Assembly: GCF_030283145.1 (NCBI RefSeq)
Contig: NZ_JASNWE010000001.1
Span: 124,001-188,000 of the forward strand
DNA: 64,000 nucleotides
Reading direction: 5' to 3'
Source of the DNA: Actinomadura xylanilytica
GTDB lineage: Bacteria; Actinomycetota; Actinomycetes; Streptosporangiales; Streptosporangiaceae
Part shown: in pieces, positions 8,236 through 16,229 of the stretch
Layout of the letters: each line of letters opens with the position of its first letter
Position numbering within the stretch: position 1 is the stretch's first letter
Position numbers and translations under genes: made by a program
Notes under the pieces: model-generated
The model's database searches: none
What the model was told of the DNA's origin: nothing
What the model saw: only the letters and a program-made list of their open reading frames with translations

Positions 8236-9243
8236 TCAGTACCGGCTGCCCACGGGCGCGGGGACGGAGTCCAGCTCGGACAGGTCCGCGGCGGTCAGGT
8301 CGAGCTCGGCGGCGCCCGCGTTGTCGCGCAGGTAGCGGGACTTCTTCGTGCCGGGGATCGGGATGACGTGCGGGCCCTGCGCGAGCGTCCACGCGATCGC
8401 GACCTGCGCGGGCGTGGCGCCGTGCCGCGCGGCGACGGCCTTGACGACGTCGACGATCCGCAGGTTGGCCTTGAGCGCCTCCTCCTGGAAGCGCGGGTTG
8501 CCGCCGCGGAAGTCGGAGTCCTCGAAGTCGGCCGCGGTGACGGTGCCGGTGAGGAAGCCCCGCCCGAGCGGGGAGAACGGGACGAAGACCGCACCGTTCC
8601 CGGCGCACCAGGCGACGACGTCGCCCGGCCCCTCCCCCGCGGTGGCGTCGCCGGGGAAGGCCCCGGTCAGGCCGCCGGGCGCGCCCAGCGCGTCCCTGGT
8701 CCACAGCGACAGCTCGGACTGGATCGCCGCGACCGGGTGGATCGCGTGCGCCTCCCCGGCCTGGGCGGCGCCGACCTCCGACAGGCCGAGCCGCCGGACC
8801 TTGCCCTCGGCGACCAGCTCGGCCATCGCGCCCCAGGTGTCGGCGAGCGGGACGGCGGGGTCGACCCGGTGCAGGTAGTACAGGTCGATCACCTCGGTGC
8901 CGAGGCGGCGCAGGCTGTCCTCGGCGGACCGCTTGACGTGCTCGGGCGAGCCGTCGCGGCGCATCGCCTTGGTATGCAGGTCCTCGACGACCAGGCCGGT
9001 CTTGGTGGCGATCACCGCTTCGTCGCGGCGGCCCCGGACGGCGCGGCCGACCAGGGTCTCGTTGTGCCCGTCGCCGTAGGGCTGGGCGGTGTCCAGAAAC
9101 GTGACGCCCAGGTCGAGCGCCTCGTTGATCAGCTCCACCGAGGCCGTGTCGTCGCGCTCGGACTCGCTGTAGGCCCAGCTCATCCCCATGCAGCCGAGTC
9201 CGACCGCGCCGACCGGTGTTCCTGCGAAAGTGCGGGTCCGCAT
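8236..9243 (-). CDS. Aldo/keto reductase
   Basis: A 335-residue NADPH-dependent aldo-keto reductase of the YakC/AKR13-like type. The catalytic tetrad is visible: Asp51 and Tyr56 in FLDTAQPYGDG, Lys81 in IATKTG and His125 in LYYLHRVD. The C-terminal cofactor segment IPIPGTKKSRYLRDN is present. A glycine-rich insertion (about residues 190-210) lengthens the loop before beta-7 compared with typical members. It stands alone between the MFS gene and the RHH/Clp-N gene; the physiological carbonyl substrate is unknown. Confidence 0.92.
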   Translation of the reverse strand: MRTRTFAGTPVGAVGLGCMGMSWAYSESERDDTASVELINEALDLGVTFLDTAQPYGDGHNETLVGRAVRGRRDEAVIATKTGLVVEDLHTKAMRRDGSPEHVKRSAEDSLRRLGTEVIDLYYLHRVDPAVPLADTWGAMAELVAEGKVRRLGLSEVGAAQAGEAHAIHPVAAIQSELSLWTRDALGAPGGLTGAFPGDATAGEGPGDVVAWCAGNGAVFVPFSPLGRGFLTGTVTAADFEDSDFRGGNPRFQEEALKANLRIVDVVKAVAARHGATPAQVAIAWTLAQGPHVIPIPGTKKSRYLRDNAGAAELDLTAADLSELDSVPAPVGSRY

Positions 9244-9342
9244 CGTGCTCCCTCTCGTTCGTCCTGTGCCTCGATGGTCCTGGACACACAGGGAATCAGG
9301 CAGAGCCGTCTTATCCTGGGCGTGGCGCCACCCCCCTGGGCG

Positions 9343-10158
9343 TCAGGCCGCGCCGGTCCGCCCTTCGAGGCGCTCGAGGCGCTCGAGGCGCTCGAGGCGC
9401 TCGGCGAGGGGCTGGAGCTCCTGCCGGATGAGGGCGGTGACCGCCTGCATGGCCTGCGCCGCCTGCGCGGGTCCGCCCGCCGCCGCTTCCCCGGCGGCCT
9501 GGGTCTGGGCGCGCAGGTGCGTGTAGCCCATCAGCGCCGACTCCACGGTGCGGCGGACGGTCTTGGGCTCGGCGCCGAGGTCGCGCAGCACCTGCCCGGC
9601 CGCCCCGTCCGGTTCGGCGACCAGCCCGAGAAGCAGGTGCTCGCAGCCGATGTAGTTGTGCCCGAGCGCGATGGCCTCGTTCGCGGCGAGCTTCAGGGCG
9701 GCCGACGCGGCGTCGCCGAACCGCAGCCCCGGCCCTTCTCCGGGCCCGGTCGCGGCCTCGCCTCCAGCGTCGGCGGCGCGCGGGTCGCCGGTCCGCGCGT
9801 CCAGGTTCCGCCGGACGCGGGAGGGCTCGATCTCCAGGACGTCCAGGACGCGCAGGGCCAGGTTGCCCTCCTCGGCGAGGACGCCTGAGAGCAGCGCCGC
9901 GGTGCCGACGGGGACGCCCTCGTCCGCACCCGTCCGGGCGATCGCGCGGGCGAGGGCGGAGCGGGCGCCCCCGGTGAAGTTCGGGAGCAGTTCGGCCAGG
10001 TCCGCGGTGGCGAGGTCGGTGAGCGCCACCGTCCTGATCGCGGCGATCCGCCTGACGGCCTGCTTCAGGGCCCGCTGGCAGACCGCCGACGCGGGCACGC
10101 CCGCGTCCTTGACGGCCTGGGCCAGCTCGTCGGGCAGATAGATGTTGATCTTGGGCAT
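9343..10158 (-). CDS. Ribbon-helix-helix protein fused to Clp-N-type repeats
   Basis: A 271-residue protein with an unusual architecture. Residues 1-40 (MPKINIYLPDELAQAVKDAG and the following helix) look like an RHH DNA-binding or antitoxin-like domain. The middle holds two Clp_N-like (ClpA/ClpC amino-terminal) repeats, the second with NEAIALGHNYIGCEHLLLGL and a linker between. The end is a short coiled coil of LER repeats encoded by a 9-bp tandem repeat. No ATPase module is present. The ATG at 10158 has GGAGG upstream. Its own promoter region carries repeated TAACCCCA sites that suggest autoregulation. It may act as a regulator that presents itself or a partner to the Clp protease; this is inference. 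Confidence 0.75.
   Translation of the reverse strand: MPKINIYLPDELAQAVKDAGVPASAVCQRALKQAVRRIAAIRTVALTDLATADLAELLPNFTGGARSALARAIARTGADEGVPVGTAALLSGVLAEEGNLALRVLDVLEIEPSRVRRNLDARTGDPRAADAGGEAATGPGEGPGLRFGDAASAALKLAANEAIALGHNYIGCEHLLLGLVAEPDGAAGQVLRDLGAEPKTVRRTVESALMGYTHLRAQTQAAGEAAAGGPAQAAQAMQAVTALIRQELQPLAERLERLERLERLEGRTGAA
9364..9399. repeat. 9-bp tandem repeat coding for the LER coiled-coil tail
   Basis: Four copies of (C/T)TCGAGGCG run head to tail in the 3' end of the RHH/Clp-N gene. On the coding strand they encode the repeated Leu-Glu-Arg tripeptide. Such in-frame repeats can vary in copy number between strains. Confidence 0.9.
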
Positions 10159-10187
10159 GACGGCCTCCACAGCACGGCGAAGATATG

Positions 10188-10220
10188 TAACCCCATACAT
10201 AACCCCATAGTGGGGTTATG
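10188..10220. promoter_or_regulatory. Repeated TAACCCCA operator before the RHH/Clp-N gene
   Basis: Two direct copies of TAACCCCAT (10188-10196 and 10200-10208) are followed by an inverted copy TGGGGTTA (10211-10218). The last two form the palindrome CATAACCCCA-TAG-TGGGGTTATG. The cluster starts 30 bp upstream of the RHH/Clp-N start, the usual layout for an RHH autorepressor. Confidence 0.65.
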
Positions 10221-10339
10221 TTCAAGGCCAGGGTCGCGGAGACCTTTCCGGTGGCTCGTCCCGGTCAGGCCGGCGACCAGCCGGGCGAACCCCGGATCAC
10301 CCGGGAAACGCGCCGCGTCAGCGCGGTAGCGGCCGTCGC

Positions 10340-11284
10340 TCAGGCGACGGCACCGGAGGCGCGCAGCCCGGCGATGGTCTCGGCGTCGTGGCCCAGCTCG
10401 GCCAGCACGGCGCCGGTGTGCTCGCCGAGCGCCGGGACCGGGCCCATCCTCGCCTCGGCGCCCGCGAACGTGATCGGCGGCAGGATCGCGCGGACGCCGC
10501 CGACCGGCGAGCCGACCTCGCGCCAGCGGTCGCGCTCGGCGAGCACCGGGTGGTCGATCAGGCCGTGGCCGTCGTTCAGCGACGCGTTCGGCACCCCGGC
10601 CTCGTCGAGCCGGCGGAGGAGCTCGGCGCGGCCCATCCCGGATGTGGCGGCGCCGACGGCGGCGTCGACCGCCGCCCGGTTGCGGACCCGCGCGACGTTG
10701 GTGGCGTACTCCGGATCGCCGACCAGTTCGGGACGCCCGAGCACGCCGGTGGCGAGCGCGGCCCAGCCCCGGTCGTTCTGCACGCCGATGACGACGTCCG
10801 GGCCGTCGGCGGTCGGGTACCTGTCGTAGGGCGCGATGACCGGATGGCCCAGCGTGGCGCGCGGCGGCGGCGCGCCGGTGTACATCGTGGTGTACATCGC
10901 CTGGCCCATCCACTCGGCGACCGCGTCGAACATCGTGACCTCGATCGCCGCGCCGGCGCCGGCGCCGGTGGTGCCGCGCCGGACGAGCGCGGCGAGCGCG
11001 CCGGAGAAGGCGTACATCCCGGCGGCGATGTCGGCCAGCGGCGAGCCCGCCTTGACCGGCGTCTCGGGCGTCCCGGTGACCGAGATGAGCCCGGCCTCGG
11101 CCTGGACGAGCATGTCGTAGGCGCGCGCGAAGTCGCCGCCGTCGACCCGCTCCACCTTGACGACGCGGGCGCCGAGGTCGGCGAGCTGGCGGGTCGCGAA
11201 CGGCGCCGCGACCGCCTGCTCCAGCGCGACGACGGTGATCCCTTCGAGAGGCAGCGCGGAGCCGCCCGCCGGGGCCGCGGTCAT
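10340..11284 (-). CDS. CaiB/BaiF family CoA transferase with an internal deletion
   Basis: A 314-residue member of the class III (CaiB/BaiF) CoA-transferase family, clearly shorter than the usual 380-400 residues. The N-terminus runs normally to VVKVERVDGGDFARA and then jumps to YDMLVQAEAGLISVTG, a segment normally about 70 residues later, so part of the first Rossmann-like region is missing in frame. The segment ADIAAGMYA, which carries the expected catalytic Asp, is retained. It is the last gene of an ECH-ACD-CaiB operon, 3 bp after the acyl-CoA dehydrogenase. It may be inactive or only marginally active. Confidence 0.8.
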   Translation of the reverse strand: MTAAPAGGSALPLEGITVVALEQAVAAPFATRQLADLGARVVKVERVDGGDFARAYDMLVQAEAGLISVTGTPETPVKAGSPLADIAAGMYAFSGALAALVRRGTTGAGAGAAIEVTMFDAVAEWMGQAMYTTMYTGAPPPRATLGHPVIAPYDRYPTADGPDVVIGVQNDRGWAALATGVLGRPELVGDPEYATNVARVRNRAAVDAAVGAATSGMGRAELLRRLDEAGVPNASLNDGHGLIDHPVLAERDRWREVGSPVGGVRAILPPITFAGAEARMGPVPALGEHTGAVLAELGHDAETIAGLRASGAVA

Positions 11285-11287
11285 CGT

Positions 11288-12463
11288 TCAGCCCTCCAGC
11301 AGCCGGCGGCCGATGATCATCTTTTGGATGTCGGCGGTGCCCTCGCCGATCAGCAGCATCGGCGCCTCCCGGTAGAGCCGCTCGATCTCGTACTCCCTGG
11401 AGTAGGCGTAGCCGCCGTGGATGCGGAAGGCGTCCTCGACGACCTCCTTGCAGTACTCGCCGGCCAGGTACTTGGCCATGCCCGCCTCCAGGTCGTTGCG
11501 CTCGCCGGAGTCCTTGCGGCGCGCGGCCATCACCATCATCTGGTGCGCCGCCTCGACCTTGGTCGCCATCTCGGCGAGCCGGAACAGCACCGCCTGGTGC
11601 TCGGCGATCGGCTTGCCGAACGTCTCGCGCTGCCGGGCGTAGGCCAGGCCCAGCTCGTAGGCGCGGCGCGCGACACCGCAGCCGCGGGCCGCGACGTTCA
11701 CGCGGCCGACCTCCACCCCGTCCATCATCTGGTAGAAGCCCCGGCCCGGGGTGCCGCCGAGGACCTGGCCGGCGGGGATCCGGTAGGAGTCGAAGAGCAG
11801 CTCGGTGGTGTCGACGCCCTTGTACCCCATCTTGTCGATCTTTCCGGGGACGGTCAGGCCGGGCGCGACCTCCCCGAAGCCGGGCGTCTTGTCCACCAGG
11901 AAGGCGGTCATGCCCCGGTGGCCGGCCGCCGGGTCGGTCTTGACCAGGGTGGCCACCAGGTTCGCCGAGCCGCCGTTGGTCAGCCACATCTTCCGGCCGT
12001 CGATCACGTAGTCGCCGCCGTCGGGCACCGCGCGGGTCGTGATCGCCGACACGTCGGAGCCGCAGTCCGGCTCCGACATCGAGAACGCGCCGCGGATCTC
12101 GCCGGTCGCCATCCGCGGCAGGTAGTGCGCCCGCTGCGCCTCGGTGCCGTGCCGGGTGATCATCCAGGCGACGATGAAGTGCGTGTTGACGATGCCCGAC
12201 ACGCTCATCCAGCCGCGCGAGAGCTCCTCCACGGCGAGCGCGTAGGTGAGCAGCGACTCGCCGAGCCCGCCGTGCTCGGTGCCGATCATCAGCCCGAACA
12301 GGCCGAGGTCCCGCATCCCGTCCACGATGGCCTGCGGGTACTCGTCCGCGTGCTCCAGCTCGGTGGCGACCGGGAGGATCTCCTTGTCCACGAACGCGCG
12401 CACCGTCGCGACGATCTCGCGCTGCTCGTCCGACAGTCCGTGGGTCTGCTGCAACCTGCTCAT
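11288..12463 (-). CDS. Acyl-CoA dehydrogenase
   Basis: A 391-residue FAD-dependent acyl-CoA dehydrogenase with N-terminal, middle and C-terminal domains in the usual order. Landmarks are FSMSEPDCGSDVSAITT (flavin and substrate region), MWLTNGG, RQRETFGKPI and the base Glu at about residue 374 in IGEGTADIQ. It oxidises an acyl-CoA at the alpha-beta bond and passes electrons to ETF. It lies between an enoyl-CoA hydratase and a CoA transferase in an operon downstream of a GntR regulator. The chain type is not readable; the paralogue at 14227 shares the HADEYP N-terminal pattern. Confidence 0.93.
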   Translation of the reverse strand: MSRLQQTHGLSDEQREIVATVRAFVDKEILPVATELEHADEYPQAIVDGMRDLGLFGLMIGTEHGGLGESLLTYALAVEELSRGWMSVSGIVNTHFIVAWMITRHGTEAQRAHYLPRMATGEIRGAFSMSEPDCGSDVSAITTRAVPDGGDYVIDGRKMWLTNGGSANLVATLVKTDPAAGHRGMTAFLVDKTPGFGEVAPGLTVPGKIDKMGYKGVDTTELLFDSYRIPAGQVLGGTPGRGFYQMMDGVEVGRVNVAARGCGVARRAYELGLAYARQRETFGKPIAEHQAVLFRLAEMATKVEAAHQMMVMAARRKDSGERNDLEAGMAKYLAGEYCKEVVEDAFRIHGGYAYSREYEIERLYREAPMLLIGEGTADIQKMIIGRRLLEG

Positions 12464-12504
12464 CCGTCACCTTCCTGCGGCCTGCGAGTCGGTCGGGGGG
12501 CGGC

Positions 12505-13332
12505 TTAGCGGCCCTCGAAGCGGGGCGTCCTGCGTTCGGCGAACGCGGCGCGGCCCTCGGCGAAGTCGGCGGTGCCGAACAGGACGGCCTGCTCCTCGCG
12601 CTCGGCCTCCAGCAGTCCCTCCAGGCCGTGGCCGCCGCGGGACAGGACCCGCTTGGCCGCCGCAATCGACAGCGGCGCCAGGGCCGCGGCCTCGGCGGCG
12701 CGCTCCAGCGCGACGTCCAGGGCGGCGCCGGGCGGGGCGAGGGCGTCGGCGAGGCCGATCTCGTACGCGCGGGCCGCGGGGACGGTCCGCCCGAACAGCA
12801 GCATCTCCCTGGCGCGGCCCATCCCGACGCGCCGCGGCAGCGTCCAGAGCAGCCCACCGTCGGCGACCAGGCCGATCCGGCCGAACGCGGCGACGAAGCG
12901 GGCGTCCTCCGCGGCGACGACATGGTCGCAGACCGCGGCGAGCGAGACGCCCAGCCCGGCGGCGGCGCCCTCGACGGCCGCCACGACCGGCTTCCCGCAC
13001 TCGGCGATGAGCCGGACCGCCTCGTGCACGGGGCGCAGCCGGCTCCGGACCTCGTCGGCGCCCGCACCGTCCATGGTGCGGACGTCACCGCCCGCCGAGA
13101 ACGTCCCGCCGGCGCCGGTGAGCACGATCGCCCGCACGGCGGGGGCGTCGACGGCCTCGCGGAGCCGGTCGAGGAGCTGGACGCGGGTGGCCATGTCGAT
13201 CGCGTTGCGCGCTTCGGGACGGTCGATGGTGAGCACGCGGACGGCCCCGCCGTTCGCGACGGGGCGGTCGGCGACGGACACGGGGCGCCGTTCCCGGTCC
13301 CGCTCGCCTGCCCGTTCCTGTTCGCGCGCCAT
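12505..13332 (-). CDS. Enoyl-CoA hydratase/isomerase family protein
   Basis: A 275-residue crotonase-fold enzyme. The oxyanion-hole segments are TFSAGGDVRTM and GAAAGLGVSLA. At the second active-site position the usual Glu-containing motif is replaced by AAFGRIGLVADGG, so the reaction may be isomerisation or hydration with a single acid. The ATG at 13332 is preceded by AGGAGG. It is the first gene of the ECH-ACD-CaiB operon, and the AT-rich site at 13348-13366 lies just upstream. Confidence 0.88.
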   Translation of the reverse strand: MAREQERAGERDRERRPVSVADRPVANGGAVRVLTIDRPEARNAIDMATRVQLLDRLREAVDAPAVRAIVLTGAGGTFSAGGDVRTMDGAGADEVRSRLRPVHEAVRLIAECGKPVVAAVEGAAAGLGVSLAAVCDHVVAAEDARFVAAFGRIGLVADGGLLWTLPRRVGMGRAREMLLFGRTVPAARAYEIGLADALAPPGAALDVALERAAEAAALAPLSIAAAKRVLSRGGHGLEGLLEAEREEQAVLFGTADFAEGRAAFAERRTPRFEGR

Positions 13333-13347
13333 GATCCCTCCTGGGCA

Positions 13348-13366
13348 AATTTTTTATACGATATGA
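13348..13366. promoter_or_regulatory. AT-rich site, candidate GntR operator, before ECH operon
   Basis: The AT-rich block contains ATATCGTAT on the reverse strand followed by an A/T tract, in otherwise 70-75% GC surroundings. Related blocks lie before the acyl-CoA dehydrogenase (14175-14194) and the CaiB/MaoC operon (17478-17498); all flank the GntR gene cluster. Confidence 0.45.
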
Positions 13367-13403
13367 GGAAACGGTGACGGCGCGGAAGGGGGCGGCGGCG
13401 ACT

Positions 13404-14117
13404 TCAGCCGGCTGGGGGCCGCCGGTCGCCCGGCGCGTCCCAGAAGCCCTGCGCCTCCAGGTGCACCACCAGCAGCGTTCCGGCGTGCCGGATGTGGGCG
13501 CGCATCGCGTGCCTGGCCGCCTCGGCGTCGCCGCTGCGCAGCGCGGCCAGCACCAGGTGGTGGTCGTCGACCGACGCCTGGGGCCAGCCGTGGATGCTGG
13601 AGTAGAAGCGCCGCGGCGCGTACCGCACCACGAGCTGGAGCAGCCAGGACGTCTTGGGCGAGCCCGCGGACTTGTTGATCACCCGGTGGAACTGGTGGTT
13701 GGCGCGCTCGATCGCCTCGGGGTCCCGCGCCCTGGCCGCCTGTTCGAGCTGGTCCTGGGTCCGGTCGAGCGAGGCCAGGTCGTGCTCGGTCACGCGCTCG
13801 GCGGCGCGGGCGGCCAGCTCGCCGGCGAAGTAGGCCTGCGCCTCGAACAGGTCCTGCACGTCCTGCCTGGACAGCGGGGCCGGCATGAACCCGCGCCGGG
13901 GCTCCAGCGTGACGAACCCCTCGCCGCGCAGCGACAGCAGCGCCTCGCGCACCGGCGTCACGCTGATCCCGAGGTCGTCGGCGATCCGCTCCAGGCGGAG
14001 GAACTCCCCGTGCGCGACCTGGCCGGACATGATGAGCTCGCGGACGTAGGCGGCGACCTCGTCGCTGAGCTGCGGCCTCCGGCCGAGGGCCTGGTCACCG
14101 GATCGGGCCACTGTCAT
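13404..14117 (-). CDS. GntR-family (FadR/FCD-type) transcriptional regulator
   Basis: A 237-residue GntR regulator. The winged HTH at about residues 17-80 (LERIADDLGISVTPVREALLSL) is followed by an all-helical FCD-like ligand domain with the typical helix ANHQFHRVINKSAG, whose His residues often bind metal. It is flanked by acyl-CoA catabolic operons on both sides and is divergent from the acyl-CoA dehydrogenase at 14227. It probably responds to a CoA thioester or organic acid and controls these operons through the shared AT-rich sites. Confidence 0.9.
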   Translation of the reverse strand: MTVARSGDQALGRRPQLSDEVAAYVRELIMSGQVAHGEFLRLERIADDLGISVTPVREALLSLRGEGFVTLEPRRGFMPAPLSRQDVQDLFEAQAYFAGELAARAAERVTEHDLASLDRTQDQLEQAARARDPEAIERANHQFHRVINKSAGSPKTSWLLQLVVRYAPRRFYSSIHGWPQASVDDHHLVLAALRSGDAEAARHAMRAHIRHAGTLLVVHLEAQGFWDAPGDRRPPAG

Positions 14118-14174
14118 CGTCTCCCCGGGATCGCGTGGTCGTCACATTATGGAGGGGGCCGGCGACCGACACGT

Positions 14175-14194
14175 CAAATTAAATATATGAAACA
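14175..14194. promoter_or_regulatory. AT-rich site in the GntR/acyl-CoA dehydrogenase divergent region
   Basis: TCAAATTAAATATATGAAAC is a sharp AT island about 35 bp upstream of the GTG at 14227. It shares AAATATATGA with the reverse strand of 17478-17498. Position and similarity suggest a GntR operator or promoter core. Confidence 0.45.
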
Positions 14195-14226
14195 CTCCAG
14201 AACCGTCACCGGGAGGAGCCCATGCC

Positions 14227-15378
14227 GTGTTCAGGCTGACCGAGGAGGAGCGCGCCATCACCCGCGTCGTCGCGGACTTCGTCGACCGGGAGGTCCGGCC
14301 CGCTGCCCGCGGCCTGGAGCACGCCGACGAGTACCCCGCGCACCTCATCGGGCGGATGAAGGAGCTCGGCGTGTTCGGCCTGGCGGTGCCCGCGGCGTAC
14401 GGCGGGACGAGCGTCTCCAAGCGCTGCTACGCCCTGATCACCGAGGAGCTCGCCCGCGGCTGGATGAGCCTGGCCGGCGCGTTCGGCGGCCACACCGTGG
14501 TGAGCCACCTGCTCGCGGTGTTCGGCACCGAGGAGCAGAAGCGGCGCTACCTGCCCCGGATGGCGACCGGCGAACTGCGCGCCACGATGGCGCTCACCGA
14601 GCCCGCCGGCGGGTCCGACCTCCAGGCGATGACCACCACGGCCCGCCGCTCGGGCGACCGCTACCTGGTCGACGGCGCCAAGATGTGGATCACCAACGCC
14701 CGCCGGTCCGGCCTGATCGCGCTGATGTGCAAGACCGACCCGGACGCCTCGCCACGCCATCGCGGGGTGAGCATCCTGCTGATCGAGCCGGGCCCCGGGA
14801 TGACGGTCTCCCGCGACCTGCCCAAGCTCGGCTACAAGGGTGTGGAGAGCTGCGAGCTGTCGTTCGAGGACCACGCGGTGCCGCTCGACGCGGTCCTCGG
14901 CGGCGAGGAGGGCCGCGGCTTCGCCCAGATGATGCGCGGCCTGGAGGTCGGCCGGATCCAGGTCGCCGCCCGCGCCCTCGGCGTCGGCCGGGCCGCGCTG
15001 GAGGACTCCCTGCGCTACGCGCAGGAGCGCGAGGCGTTCGGCCGGCCGATCTGGGAGCACCAGTCGATCGGCAACTACCTCGCCGACATGGCCACCCAGC
15101 TCCGCGCCGCCCGGCTGCTCACCCTGGACGCCGCCGAGCGGCTCGACTCGGGCGAGCGCTGCGACATGGAGGCGGGCATGGCCAAGCTGTACGCCTCGGA
15201 GGCGGCGATGCAGATCGCGCTGAACGCCGTCCGCATCCACGGCGCCGCCGGGTACTCCACCGAGTTCGACATCGAGCGCTACTTCCGCGACGCTCCCCTC
15301 ATGATCGTCGGCGAGGGGACCAACGAGATCCAGCGCAATGTGATCGTCAAGCAGCTCATCGGCCGCAACCGCGTCTGA
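14227..15378 (+). CDS. Acyl-CoA dehydrogenase
   Basis: A 383-residue FAD acyl-CoA dehydrogenase. Visible landmarks are ALTEPAGGSDLQAMTT, MWITNARRSG, AQEREAFGRPI and the catalytic Glu at about residue 363 in IVGEGTNEIQRN. The GTG at 14227 is used: the ATG five bases upstream is out of frame and stops within six codons, and GGGAGGAG lies at 14211-14218. It is divergent from the GntR regulator and converges on the MaoC-like hydratase. It is a paralogue of the dehydrogenase at 11288 and may act on the product of one of the CoA transferases. Confidence 0.93.
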   Translation: MFRLTEEERAITRVVADFVDREVRPAARGLEHADEYPAHLIGRMKELGVFGLAVPAAYGGTSVSKRCYALITEELARGWMSLAGAFGGHTVVSHLLAVFGTEEQKRRYLPRMATGELRATMALTEPAGGSDLQAMTTTARRSGDRYLVDGAKMWITNARRSGLIALMCKTDPDASPRHRGVSILLIEPGPGMTVSRDLPKLGYKGVESCELSFEDHAVPLDAVLGGEEGRGFAQMMRGLEVGRIQVAARALGVGRAALEDSLRYAQEREAFGRPIWEHQSIGNYLADMATQLRAARLLTLDAAERLDSGERCDMEAGMAKLYASEAAMQIALNAVRIHGAAGYSTEFDIERYFRDAPLMIVGEGTNEIQRNVIVKQLIGRNRV

Positions 15379-15428
15379 GCCCGGCCCTGCCGGCCCGGGG
15401 CGCGGCGGCACGGCCCCGGGGCGCGGCG

Positions 15429-16229
15429 TCAGGCGAACGTGGCGGTCATGGCCGTGGCGCCCGGGGCCTCGATGGCCAGCGCGCCGTCCGGCGAGCCTGC
15501 CGCGACGAAGGGCCGGCCCGCGTAGACCGGCCGCTGGGCGCGGAACGACAGGGCGCGGGCCCGGTGACCGGCACGGCGCGGAAGTTCCAGGCAGAGCATC
15601 GCCAGGAGCGGCCCGTGCACGACCAGGCCGCCGTGCCCCTCGATCTGGGTCGCGTACGCCTCGTCGTAGTGGATCCGGTGGGCGTTGTAGGTGAGCGCGC
15701 TGAAACGGAACAGCAGCACCGGGTCCGCAGTGATGGGAAGCGTCCACGGGGCTTCGGGCACGGGGGACTCATGGGATACCTGCGCCGGGCGGGAGACCGG
15801 GTCTCCGCTCCGGTACACGAGGTCCTGCTCCTCCACCGCGACCTCATCGCCGTCACGGACGAACGTGTGCCGGACGGTGACGAAGAGCAGTTCGCCGCTG
15901 CGTCCCCGCTTGAGGGCGGTGGAGGCCAGCTCGGCGCGGCGCGTGATGGTGTCGCCGTAACGGATGGGGCTGTGCACGGTGAAACGGCCCCCGGCGAACA
16001 TGCGGCGGCGGTTGGGGACGGGCGGCAGGAAGCGTCCCTCCAGGGGATGCCCGTCCGGACCGAGCTCGTGCTGGGCGGGACGCTCCAGGAAGTGGAGCCA
16101 CTGCCAGAGGGGCGGCAGCTCGTCCGCCGGGGCCGCGACGTCCAGGACTCCGGCGAGCGCGATGGACGGTGCGGTGCCGATCAGCTCGGTGGTCTCCGCC
16201 GGCTCCGGGGCCCAGCCGCCGATGTTCAC
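15429..16229 (-). CDS. MaoC/FAS1-like acyl-CoA hydratase (mesaconyl-C4-CoA hydratase-like)
   Basis: A 266-residue double hot-dog protein. The first hot-dog carries PPVPNRRRMFAGGRFTVHSP; the second has the hydratase-2 active-site signature YNAHRIHYDEAYA and HGPLLAMLCLELPRR. This layout is that of FAS1-like dehydratases and mesaconyl-C4-CoA hydratases. The GTG at 16229 overlaps the stop of the CaiB gene in a GTGA junction, so the two are coupled. CoA transferase plus this hydratase suggests activation and hydration of an unsaturated dicarboxylic acid; the substrate is inferred, not shown. Confidence 0.83.
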   Translation of the reverse strand: MNIGGWAPEPAETTELIGTAPSIALAGVLDVAAPADELPPLWQWLHFLERPAQHELGPDGHPLEGRFLPPVPNRRRMFAGGRFTVHSPIRYGDTITRRAELASTALKRGRSGELLFVTVRHTFVRDGDEVAVEEQDLVYRSGDPVSRPAQVSHESPVPEAPWTLPITADPVLLFRFSALTYNAHRIHYDEAYATQIEGHGGLVVHGPLLAMLCLELPRRAGHRARALSFRAQRPVYAGRPFVAAGSPDGALAIEAPGATAMTATFA

